Source: DATBVX01 sp963696675
GTDB taxonomy: Bacteria > Pseudomonadota > Gammaproteobacteria > Steroidobacterales > Steroidobacteraceae
Reading direction: 5' to 3'
DNA length: 64,000 bases
Assembly: GCA_963696675.1 (NCBI GenBank)
Contig: CAVOLM010000013.1
Coordinates: forward strand, 43,941 to 107,940
Numbering within the stretch: position 1 is the stretch's first letter; the number at the start of each line of letters is the position of its first letter. A program made the position numbers and the translations under genes. Below are positions 56,181 through 64,000 of the stretch, piece after piece. The notes under the pieces were generated by a model. It was not told the DNA's origin. It saw nothing but the letters and a program-made list of their open reading frames with translations, and did no database searches.

Positions 56181-59010
56181 TCAGCGCAATTCCTTGACGA
56201 ACTCCGCACTGATTTCCGCCTTTGCATAGCGTGCCGGCTTGAGCTTGGCCAGCGCCTCGAAACTCTTGCGCACCGATTCGTCGTACACGCCTTCGCTGGC
56301 GCGCGCGACATTCGCCTCGTGGATCGAAATCGACTTCTCCTCGAACGGGAAAGCCTGCTCTTCGAGCAGGACGTTGTACTGCTCGAGCTCATCCTCGCTC
56401 AGATTCTTCGGGCGCTCCGACTCCATCAGGTCCTTGGCGAGGGTGCGATACAGCTCCGCCATCTGGTAGGTCGCCGCGGTCGTCACTTCGGCGACGCCAT
56501 ATTGAGCGGCTTTGCCGTAGGCGTTGAGAGCCCGCTCCATCGCATCCTTCTTCAGAGCAAGATTCTTCTTCAGCGGCGCGCTCAGCTTGACGAGCGCGAA
56601 CGCGGCGCCGGCAGGTTCGGCAAACACCAGCGTCGCCTTCGCGGCGAGATACTTGCTGCGCTCCGTGCGCGCGGCCCCGGCGGCGCGATCCGCATCGATG
56701 ATGTTCTGCAGCCAGCGGTCACGCTCCTTGATGTCATGCGTTTCGGCCGCCATGTCGACGAGTTTCTGCCGCGCTTCCATCGCCGGGTCGAGCGGCGCCG
56801 GGAAGCGTTCCACGAACTTCGTGTAGCTGCGAATCGCGCTGCTGCGATCGTTTGCTTTCTGATACAGGTCGGCGGCACGCGTCAGCGCTTCGCGGCGTAG
56901 CTCAGGGGTCTCCGTCGGCGTGTCGGCAATGCGCTCGAATTCCGCAGCGGCGCGTGCTGCCTGCCCGGTTTCCGTGTACGCCACGGCGAGACTCCGGGTC
57001 GCCTCGGCATTGAGAGGATCCTGCGGATGATTGCGCCGGAAACCCTCCAGTACTTCGATCGCCCGCGGCCAATTCTTCATCGTCACCAGGGCCGCCGCGG
57101 CGTCGTACTCGGCGTTGCGTCGAATGCTCGAATCCGGCGCGACTTGCGCCACGCGCAGGAAATCATCCACGGCGCCGACGGAATTTCCGGCAGCCTTCTT
57201 GGCCTCGGCCTGCTTGTAGACAGCGGCCGCGAGCTTCTCGGTGATTTCCTTCTGTTCCTTGTCACCGGGCGGGATCACGGTACGCAGCTGCACGTATGCG
57301 GCTTCCGCTTCCGCGTAACGTCCCTGGTCGAAGCGCGAGTGGGCGATGACAGTCAGTGCGGTGCGCTGCTTGGTCGCATCGACCGGCGGCTGCAGCGCCA
57401 GGACACGCTGCGCAGTATCGACCGCGCGATCCAGATCCTTGATTTCGAACAGCTCACGAGCCGTGCGCGTGAGGACGTTCGCTGCCTCCTTGTGCTGCGG
57501 ATACGTGGTCGCGAACTTCAGGCCGCTCTCCACGTTCGCGGAGTGCCAGGCCTGCTTCTCCGCCGCCTGCGAGGGATCGGTGAGCTGCTTCTCGTACGCG
57601 TCGTAGCTCAGCAGTGCTGCATACGCCGCCTCCGCCGAACGCGCATGGAACGGGTACGCATAGGCGGTACGCTCGTATTCCTTGGTGGCGTCGCGATACT
57701 GTTTCGCCTCGAAGAGCACCTCCGCGAGTAGGAAGTTGCTGTCGGCAGATTCAGGCTCGTTCGGGAACCAGTCGAGATAACTGCGGTACCAGCGCGCAGC
57801 CAGCATGTACTCGGACTGCTTCTTGGTCTTCTGAGCTTCGGCGTGGTGATACTGGGCGAGCTCCTTCACGCTGCTCTTGAGCTCAGCCACCACCGCCGGG
57901 AACTGGGCACGTTCGCGGCCGGCCCAGAACGGCGAGCCGAAGCCATAGCGCTCGAGGAACTGCTCCTTGCCCGACAGCACCAGCGAAGCGAATCCGCCCT
58001 TGCGATACGCCTCGATCGCGCGCACCTGCAGGAGCGGAGCGTTCGGATCGATGGGATCGCGCTTGACGAAGGCCTCGTAGGTCTGCGCGGCATCCTGGTA
58101 GCGCTCCTTGGTGATGTAGAGGTCACCGAGCGAGGAGTAAAGCAGGTACGAGTAGCGGGGATTGCCGCGCTTGGCCACGAACTCATCCACCGACTGCGCG
58201 CCATCCAGATACGAAAACGTGATGCTCATGACGCGGAACGTGTCCTCGAGGAGCTCGCGCTCGGGACGCGTCAGGGTCTGCATGTCCACGACCTTACTGG
58301 GATCTTTCGGATCGATGAGCTTGCGGTCCAGCAGCTGACCGAAGGAGCCGAGGCTCTCGTCACTGCGTGCCAGCTTGAACAACGCCCAGCCGTGCTTGTA
58401 GAGACTCTGCTCGAAGAACGTGGACTGCGGGCCGCGCCGGATGACTTCAGCGTAGGCGCGCTCGGCCTCGGGATAGCGCTTGGCGCTGAACAGGATTTCA
58501 CCGCGGCGAAACTGTGCCTCATCGATCAGCGCACTGGAGCCGAAGCGGCTCACCAGCCGGTCGAGTGCATCCAAGGGCCTGCTCGGGCTGTCCGTTGCTC
58601 TCGTACGCGCGCGCGAGTTGGTAAAGCACGCCATCACTCTGGCGATACTCCGGATACGATTCGAGAAGTGCGGTGTAGAGCTTGATCGCTTCACCGGACT
58701 GCATCGCGTCAGCGGCGCTCTGCTCGCGCTCGCCGCGCTCGATTTCGCTCGCTTCCAGGTTCAGGTCACCCAGCCGGCGCATCGCCTCGGCACGCAGCAA
58801 GGGGTCGTTGGATTTCAGGTTGAGGAATTCGCGATAGTTCTCCATCGCGCGGGCCGAGCCCGCATCGACAGGCTTGTCGGTGTGCACTTCCACCTGTCGG
58901 CCGGAAAGGTCCCCGATCGTTGGTTGTGCGGGCTTGGGCTTGCCACACCAGGCGGTCGTTGCCGCCAACAGGGCGGACCCGCCGATGAGTGCTGCCACCA
59001 GCCGCTTCAC
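56181..59010 (-). CDS. Large periplasmic TPR protein (GltD/AgmU-like), frame interrupted near 58573
   Basis: About 943 residues. A signal peptide (MKRLVAALIGGSALLAATTAW) precedes a helical array with many TPR-like repeats of about 34 residues, for example GVLYQLARAYESNGQPEQAL, RRGEILFSAKRYPEAERAYAEV, LGDLYITKERYQDAAQTYEAF and FLLAEVLFEAKQYRDATKEYE. An extra G in the run at 58571-58575 breaks the frame after QPEQAL. DALDRLVSRFGSSALIDEAQ continues it. No enzyme motif is seen. Its start overlaps the upstream TPR gene by 4 bases. Size, export and neighbours resemble the scaffold TPR protein of the Glt machine. Confidence 0.85.
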
Positions 59011-60911
59011 GGTGTAGCTCCCGTGTTCGCCGCGCGGTCGTAGATGGTCGCGAGCGCAAAGCGCGCCTGCACCTGGTAGCTGGCGAGACGTTCTTTCTGC
59101 GCTTCAAGCTCGTTGATGGCAATTCCCGCCAGGTATTCGCCCTGCTTGCGGCCCGCAGCGGCGAGACGCGTGTTGAGCGCTTCGATGCGCGGCTTGAGGG
59201 CCGCGACACGCGTGGCAAATCCCGCGGTGTCGTTCGGGAAGGTGTCACGTGCCTGCTGAACGCGCAGCCAGCGCTTTTCCATCTCGCGCAACGCGACATC
59301 GAGATCCTTGAGGCTGCGCCGCGTCGTCCACACGCGCGCTTTGTAGCTCTCATTGAGCTGCCAGGACAGGACGCCCTTCAGCAAGCGCACTTTGTCGCGC
59401 GTTTCGTCGAGCGAGCGATCGTCGGGTTGCGCCGCGAGTGCATCCTCGAGGCTCAGGATCTTGGACCACATTTCCTGCTCGCGGGCGGTCCCCAGCGCGA
59501 CCACGTCGCCGGCGTGCTCCGCGGCACTGAGCCGTGACTCGAGTTCGACACGCTTGTTCTGCAGATCCTTCGGATCGACGCCGGCGAGACTGGCATCGAT
59601 CTTGGGCAGACGCTGTTCGTACGCGGCCTGGCGCGTATCGACCATGTCGCCGAACGCGACCAGGCTCCGCGACCATTCGCTGAGATTGCGCTGCATGAAG
59701 TTCAGGTCGCGGTAGTTCTTGAGCCCCTCCTGGAATTCGTTGCCGGCGAGCAGGTGATACAGGTAGCGCGACTCCGGCGCCTGCGGCAGATTTTCCAGCT
59801 GCCAGAACCAACCCTGGTTACCGGCACGATCGTGCGCAAGCAGCGTGTCGAGGAGCTTGCCGTTGCGAATCGCCGCGATCGACTCATCGATGCGGGTCGA
59901 CTCGTCCGAGTAGGAGAGGATCGCCGTGTTGTAGTAGTCGGCGGCCTGCGCGTTGGCATTGAGTTTCGCGAACGCAAAGGGCACGGCCAGGTAGGATTCC
60001 TGGACCGCGGCATCGAGGAGACTGCGCCGGTGCAGCTCCATCCACGGCACCAGCGCCTCGCGATAGTTCTTGTCGGCTGACTCGGCCCAACCGACCGCCA
60101 GCAATGCCTTGTTGGACTGCGCACCCTGGAGGCGGACTCGTTGCAGAACCGGCTTCGCATTGGCGGCCTGGTCGGTCTGCAGGTACGCATAGCCGAGTGC
60201 CAGGTTCGCCTTGTCACGCAGCGCGAGCAGTTCCTCGTCGCTGGTCTCAATCCGGCCGACGCCATCCAGCATCGTCGCCGCGTCGTTCATGCGCCCCTTG
60301 CGGACCAGCGCGACGCCGAGATTGAACTGCGCGTACGCGGTCCAGTCCGGCGGGCCGCGCCAGCCGTTGAGCTCGGCGATCGCATCGTCGTAGCGCCCCT
60401 GCTGAATCAACACCTGCGCCAGGAGGTTGCGCTTCTCGGCTTCCAGCCGCGGCGGCAGCTCGCCCTTGACCTTGCGCAGCGCGCCTTCGGCCTGCGACCA
60501 GTAGCTGCGCTGATACCAGACCTTGCCGAGGTAGAACCAGGCGCGGTTGGCGACGGAAGGAGAAACGTTACGCGCCAGGAGGCGCTCGAAAATCCTGCCT
60601 GCCTCGAGGTGCTCACCGTAGGAGAGATAAAGTCCCCCGAGGAGCAGCTCGGCTTCGTCAGCGTGATGCGAAACGCGGCCCTTGTCCTGTGCGGCACGCA
60701 ACCGCGTCAGGGCATTGAAGTAGTCGTCCTGGTAGAAATAAAAGAGGACGTCGCCGTAGTACAAGTCCTTGATGGTGGTCGGTGCCAGCGTGCCGCTCGG
60801 CGGCGTAGCGACCGCGGGCGGAGCAGCCGCAGCAGGCTCCTCTGCTGCGCCGACGCGGCCAGCCAGCACCCATACGGCGAGTGCCGCAATGCTTGCGCGC
60901 CGCAAGCGCAC
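59007..60911 (-). CDS. Large periplasmic TPR/coiled-coil protein
   Basis: 634 residues with a signal peptide (MRLRRASIAALAVWVLAGRVGA). The N-terminal two thirds are TPR-like (DVLFYFYQDDYFNALTRLRAAQ; LLLGGLYLSYGEHLEAGRIFE; FYLGKVWYQRSYWSQAEGAL; AYAQFNLGVALVRKGRMNDA). The C-terminal third (about 440-620) is a long coiled coil (DLQNKRVELESRLSAAEHAG, then KRWLRVQQARDTF, then IAINELEAQKERLASYQVQA). No catalytic motif. It is likely a structural periplasmic component of the motor-driven complex. It starts 3 bases after the stop of the preceding gene. Confidence 0.85.
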   Translation of the reverse strand: MRLRRASIAALAVWVLAGRVGAAEEPAAAAPPAVATPPSGTLAPTTIKDLYYGDVLFYFYQDDYFNALTRLRAAQDKGRVSHHADEAELLLGGLYLSYGEHLEAGRIFERLLARNVSPSVANRAWFYLGKVWYQRSYWSQAEGALRKVKGELPPRLEAEKRNLLAQVLIQQGRYDDAIAELNGWRGPPDWTAYAQFNLGVALVRKGRMNDAATMLDGVGRIETSDEELLALRDKANLALGYAYLQTDQAANAKPVLQRVRLQGAQSNKALLAVGWAESADKNYREALVPWMELHRRSLLDAAVQESYLAVPFAFAKLNANAQAADYYNTAILSYSDESTRIDESIAAIRNGKLLDTLLAHDRAGNQGWFWQLENLPQAPESRYLYHLLAGNEFQEGLKNYRDLNFMQRNLSEWSRSLVAFGDMVDTRQAAYEQRLPKIDASLAGVDPKDLQNKRVELESRLSAAEHAGDVVALGTAREQEMWSKILSLEDALAAQPDDRSLDETRDKVRLLKGVLSWQLNESYKARVWTTRRSLKDLDVALREMEKRWLRVQQARDTFPNDTAGFATRVAALKPRIEALNTRLAAAGRKQGEYLAGIAINELEAQKERLASYQVQARFALATIYDRAANTGATP

Positions 60912-60914
60912 GCC

Positions 60915-61469
60915 CTACTCCCACTCCTTGATGACGAATTCGGGTTGCATCTTGCGCACCCGGTCGCTGATCTTGAGCTCGACATACTTGGCGCCGATGC
61001 TCTTTTCGAATTTGACTGTCGCGCCACGCTTGTAGTCGCGCTCGTGCGTGCCCTTGCCCGTGAAGAAGGCGACCAGCTCGTGCTTGCCGACCTTGAGATT
61101 TCCGAGATACACGCGGTGCACGCCACCGCGCATCAGCGCTTCGGCTTCGCGCTGCGTATAGAGGTAGTTGGCCACTTCGTCGTCATCGATCTTGAGGGTC
61201 ACGGAATCGACGGCGAAAAAATCGCCGACATCGAGCGAGACGAAGACTGCGATCTGCGTGTTCGCCGGGAACAGCAGCTCTTCTTCGAGGACGAACAGAT
61301 CCTTGTTGAGCTCGACGACCTCGGTCTTGAGTCCCTGGACTTCCTGATCGAGGCTCTTGAAGTCCCCAGGCGGGGCGCCCTCGGCCTGGGGAGCAGGGGG
61401 CGTGGCTGCGGGCGGGTTCGCCGCCGGGGCGGCATCGTCGGCTGATGCTGCCGCGCACAGCAGTGCCAA
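60915..61469 (-). CDS. Exported beta-rich protein of the motor operon
   Basis: 184 residues from a TTG at 61469. A hydrophobic start (SLALLCAAASA) suggests a signal peptide whose true beginning may be a few codons upstream or in another frame. Then come a Pro/Ala-rich linker, a short coiled coil (FKSLDQEVQGLKTEVVELNK) and a beta-sandwich-like domain (TQIAVFVSLDVGDFFAVDSV, then LYTQREAEALMRGGVHRVYL, then YVELKISDRVRKMQPEFVIK). I do not recognise the family. It is followed at 3 bases by the TPR/coiled-coil gene, so it shares the operon. Confidence 0.72.
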   Translation of the reverse strand: MALLCAAASADDAAPAANPPAATPPAPQAEGAPPGDFKSLDQEVQGLKTEVVELNKDLFVLEEELLFPANTQIAVFVSLDVGDFFAVDSVTLKIDDDEVANYLYTQREAEALMRGGVHRVYLGNLKVGKHELVAFFTGKGTHERDYKRGATVKFEKSIGAKYVELKISDRVRKMQPEFVIKEWE

Positions 61470-61598
61470 CGACGCGACGCTGACGCGACACAGCCTGTGT
61501 CAGGCGCTGCAAACCGCGTTCTCCGCGTAAGGAATCTTTGCGCGATCGCACTTCCGGCACCTCATCGATGAGATTTCTGGACTGTTGCAAGGCAGTGT

Positions 61599-62168
61599 CT
61601 ACTCGTTCAGGAGACGGCGCAGTTCCGCTACGTAAGGCTGTTCCTTGCCCACCTGGTAATCGCTGTGCACGTAGCGCACCACGCCCGAACGATCGATGAG
61701 CACGCTCATCGGCAGTTCGCCCAGGCGGTACTTGGGCGCGACGCTCTTGCCGGGATCGAGCATCATCGGATAGGCCACGTTGAGCGCGCGCGCCACATCG
61801 AGGGCGCGCGTGACGTCGTCATCTACGTTGATGCCGAGCACCACGAACCCGGCGCTGCGATACGTGGCGTAGAGGCGATCGAGCTGCGGCATCTCCTGGC
61901 GGCACGACCCGCACCAGCTCGCCCAGAAGTTGAGCATGACCACTTCACCAAGATATTCCGACAGGCGCAGGTTGGTGCCCGCGAGGCTCTTCAGAACGAA
62001 ATCCGGTGCCGTGGTTCCACCGGCGAGGTCGGCACGCGCGTCATGCGAGTCGACGGCCAGGCCAAGGAACAGGATTGCGCAGGCAGTGCGCACGCACATG
62101 CCCAATCTCGGCAGGACGCGCCTGGTTCGCGCGGCGAGTGAATTTCGAAATGAATACATCCGCACCAT
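61599..62168 (-). CDS. TlpA-like exported thiol-disulfide oxidoreductase
   Basis: 189 residues from the Met at 62168, with Mets at 62159 and 62099 as alternatives. A hydrophobic signal (CAILFLGLAVDSHDARA) leads to a thioredoxin fold with the active site CGSC in NFWASWCGSCRQEMPQLDRL and the cis-Pro in LPMSVLIDRSG. It acts in the periplasm to reduce or transfer disulfides. It is the first gene of the envelope operon region, 129 bases before the beta-rich protein gene, and may help fold the Cys-containing operon products, or simply be a neighbour. Confidence 0.88.
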   Translation of the reverse strand: MVRMYSFRNSLAARTRRVLPRLGMCVRTACAILFLGLAVDSHDARADLAGGTTAPDFVLKSLAGTNLRLSEYLGEVVMLNFWASWCGSCRQEMPQLDRLYATYRSAGFVVLGINVDDDVTRALDVARALNVAYPMMLDPGKSVAPKYRLGELPMSVLIDRSGVVRYVHSDYQVGKEQPYVAELRRLLNE

Positions 62169-62359
62169 CTCGCTGATTTCAGCCTCCGGCACGCGAGTGA
62201 TGAGCTTACACGCCGGGCGAACATAATACGCGACTGCGCGCACAATCCCGCCGTCGCCGCTTGGCGACAAAGGCAGCGATTACAGGGACCTGCGGATACG
62301 AAGTGCGGCTGTCGAAGCGGTCGCAGACGAGACGGATCTCGCTCCCGGCGATGCTCGCG

Positions 62360-63982
62360 TCACTGTCCTACGAGAGTCGTCGCTGGAGCGATTGGCGAAC
62401 CGGTCCGGACGCCGCCGATCGAGCGTGCCCCTACGATGATCTGGCCGAACGCCGTGAGGCTGTCGCGCAGCGAGGTACTGCCCAGGCCGTGATTCGGGAA
62501 CAGCGTCGCGAACTGGCCCTGCTCACCGTGCAGCGCCATGTAGTTCAGGATCACGGTCTCCACCAGCAGGTTGACGGCGTTGGCGCCCGGATGAGAAGCG
62601 GTTTCCACGTCGCCACTCGCACGGAAGAACCCGATCTGCTGCCGCAGCGCCGTCGGACGAGCGTTTGGATCGAACACCAGGAAGAACGAGGACGCGGTGG
62701 ACTGGTTGTCACCGGTCCATACGCCCTTGCCCCGTCCACCCGTGGAGTTATCGATCATCCCATTGCTCGACAAAGAGCCGTCGCTGAAGACATAGATCAT
62801 CAGTGGCACGCCACGACGCGCTGCGAATTCCAGGCACGCGCCGATGCAGACGCCAGCCCGGAAGTCGCGAGCTTCGCCTGTGGAGCGATCGCCCGTGTGG
62901 TAGTCGAAACCGCCCATGGCTATCGTGCCGGCGCCAGCGTATCCGTCGATGACCAGCTTCATCACGGAGGCGGTCTTTTCGAACTCGCGATCGCCGGTGT
63001 ACTCGGCGTCCGTGAAGATGCCCGCGGCACCTTTGATGCGCGTGTCGGCGGAAGGATCGATGGCGGCCGGGTTGCCGAACTTGTCCGCCAGGTACGCGGT
63101 CTTCACATACCCACACTGCGTCAGTTGCTTGGTGTCTGCATCGCCGGGATTGCCAAGCTGCGTGTTAACGGTGTCGAGCTTCATCTTGCTGATGCGCTCG
63201 ATCGATTCCATGACAGATACAGTGTCAGCCTGGCTGCCGAGGAGCGTACCGAGCTCGCCGGTGTCGACCAGGCCCTTGGCGTCACTGGTGCGATCGATCT
63301 TGGTCGGCCGCACCGTGGGATCGATCATCATCGCGGGCGCCATCGAGTTGCCGCCCGAATCCGAGCTCTGCGAACCGATCAGGGTGAGCAACTCGCCCTT
63401 CGCACCCGTGCGCGCGATACCGTACATCGGGTTGTGCGGGTTGTTGCCGGTGTCGTTCTCGGAACGAGCCGGAATCACCGCCCCGTTGACGCGCGCAGCC
63501 GTAGTCGCAGCAACGCGAGTCAGCATTCCGCGCAGGAACGCACTGTCGGTGTGAAATGCCAGGCCGAACTGCGTATCGATGAAATTGGTAGTCGCGCTGG
63601 CGGGCGTCATGTTGCCCGGCAGGCCCAGCTTCGAGTAGCCGGCCGTCGACAGGAAATCGAGTTGTCCGCCCTGCTGCCCCACGAGCACGTTCGAGCCGGC
63701 GATGTTCGCACCTCCGGCGAGGTCAAAGCAGATGAACGGGATCTTGCCGGCGCCCGCGGTGATCTTGCACACGTTGAGCAGTGCATCGATGTCCGTCGAG
63801 AGCGCCGAGCGAGCCACGCGCGGATTGAGCAGCAAGCCGAGCAGGCTCGGCGCGACCACAGTCGCGGATCCCGTCAGGAACCCCTGCGCCAGGAAGTCAC
63901 GGCGCGTCACGGGTTTCTTGTGATCGGGATGACGCAACGGCTCATCGAGTCCGAGAGCACGCTTTTTTCCACGTCTGATCAT
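62360..63982 (-). CDS. Tat-exported DUF1501-like protein
   Basis: 540 residues from the ATG at 63982, which has a TTGAGGAT ribosome site. A twin-arginine signal (VTRRDFLAQGFLTGSATVVA, about 25-50) indicates export in folded form. The body has the alkaline-phosphatase-like features of DUF1501 proteins: FICFDLAGGANIAGSNVLVG near the start, NPHNPMYGIARTG, and late GGFDYHTGDRSTGEARDFRAG with the His-Thr-Gly of the family. Reaction and substrate are unknown. Similar genes have been labelled a secretion pathway protein, which the sequence does not support. It is 192 bases from the TlpA-like gene on the same strand. Confidence 0.82.
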   Translation of the reverse strand: MIRRGKKRALGLDEPLRHPDHKKPVTRRDFLAQGFLTGSATVVAPSLLGLLLNPRVARSALSTDIDALLNVCKITAGAGKIPFICFDLAGGANIAGSNVLVGQQGGQLDFLSTAGYSKLGLPGNMTPASATTNFIDTQFGLAFHTDSAFLRGMLTRVAATTAARVNGAVIPARSENDTGNNPHNPMYGIARTGAKGELLTLIGSQSSDSGGNSMAPAMMIDPTVRPTKIDRTSDAKGLVDTGELGTLLGSQADTVSVMESIERISKMKLDTVNTQLGNPGDADTKQLTQCGYVKTAYLADKFGNPAAIDPSADTRIKGAAGIFTDAEYTGDREFEKTASVMKLVIDGYAGAGTIAMGGFDYHTGDRSTGEARDFRAGVCIGACLEFAARRGVPLMIYVFSDGSLSSNGMIDNSTGGRGKGVWTGDNQSTASSFFLVFDPNARPTALRQQIGFFRASGDVETASHPGANAVNLLVETVILNYMALHGEQGQFATLFPNHGLGSTSLRDSLTAFGQIIVGARSIGGVRTGSPIAPATTLVGQ

Positions 63983-64000
63983 GGCTCGTATCCTCAAGGT

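Noticed and set aside
57843..58685. 280-codon plus-strand open frame within the large TPR gene
   Set aside because: Antisense shadow with no initiation signal. The minus strand shows regular TPR spacing.

Overview
The window is high-G+C, gene-dense bacterial DNA with no rRNA, tRNA, CRISPR array or recognisable transposase. The gene content suggests a gammaproteobacterium of the Steroidobacteraceae/Nevskiales-Xanthomonadales type. The evidence is a TonB-dependent receptor with an N-terminus typical of those groups, twin-arginine (Tat) exported enzymes, two RND pumps, an imuA-imuB-dnaE2 mutagenesis operon behind a gammaproteobacterial CTGT-N8-ACAG LexA box, and a MotA/TolQ-TolR-TolR operon with AgmX-type TonB and TPR proteins. 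The taxonomic placement is inference.

Layout. 1-5.3 kb: end of an unknown gene, a HAD hydrolase, an M13 metallopeptidase, an HtrA-like protein lacking two triad residues, and an AraC regulator. 5.5-11 kb: a LytS/LytTR two-component pair, an MBL-fold hydrolase, a CAP-domain protein and a DUF2891 protein. 11.4-16.8 kb: RND pump 1 and a Tat-exported Gfo/Idh/MocA oxidoreductase. 16.8-21.8 kb: a TonB-dependent receptor divergent from an M49-like putative metallopeptidase. 21.9-25.6 kb: a NarL-type kinase/regulator pair and an NtrB-like kinase. 25.6-34.6 kb: an M20-family hydrolase, an alcohol dehydrogenase, a GbsR/MarR regulator with its small operon, S-formylglutathione hydrolase, a coiled-coil membrane protein, an EamA transporter and an S8-family protease. 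34.8-41.7 kb: a DNA-repair neighbourhood with an SRAP (HMCES/YedK) protein, an SDR, and the SOS operon imuA-imuB-dnaE2. 41.9-47.5 kb: a 28-residue membrane peptide, polyphosphate kinase 2 and RND pump 2. 47.8-52 kb: PEP carboxylase, a 29-bp inverted repeat, and a ribbon-helix-helix regulator with a partner gene. 52-62.2 kb: a long minus-strand operon for an energised envelope machine. 62.4-64 kb: a Tat-exported DUF1501-like protein.

The most interesting locus is the operon at 52021-62168. It has one TolQ-type and two TolR-type motor subunits, an AgmX/PglI-type TonB protein, two very large periplasmic TPR proteins, a TPR lipoprotein and several small exported proteins. This composition resembles the core of the Myxococcus Agl/Glt-Nfs gliding and spore-coat machinery, here in what appears to be a gammaproteobacterium. 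Its cargo or function cannot be told from sequence.

At least 17 apparent single-step frameshifts interrupt otherwise well-conserved genes, including ppc, dnaE2, imuB, one RND pump and two kinases. Several fall at short homopolymers. Uncorrected indel errors in the assembly are the simplest explanation, so I report these genes as single loci and give the break points.
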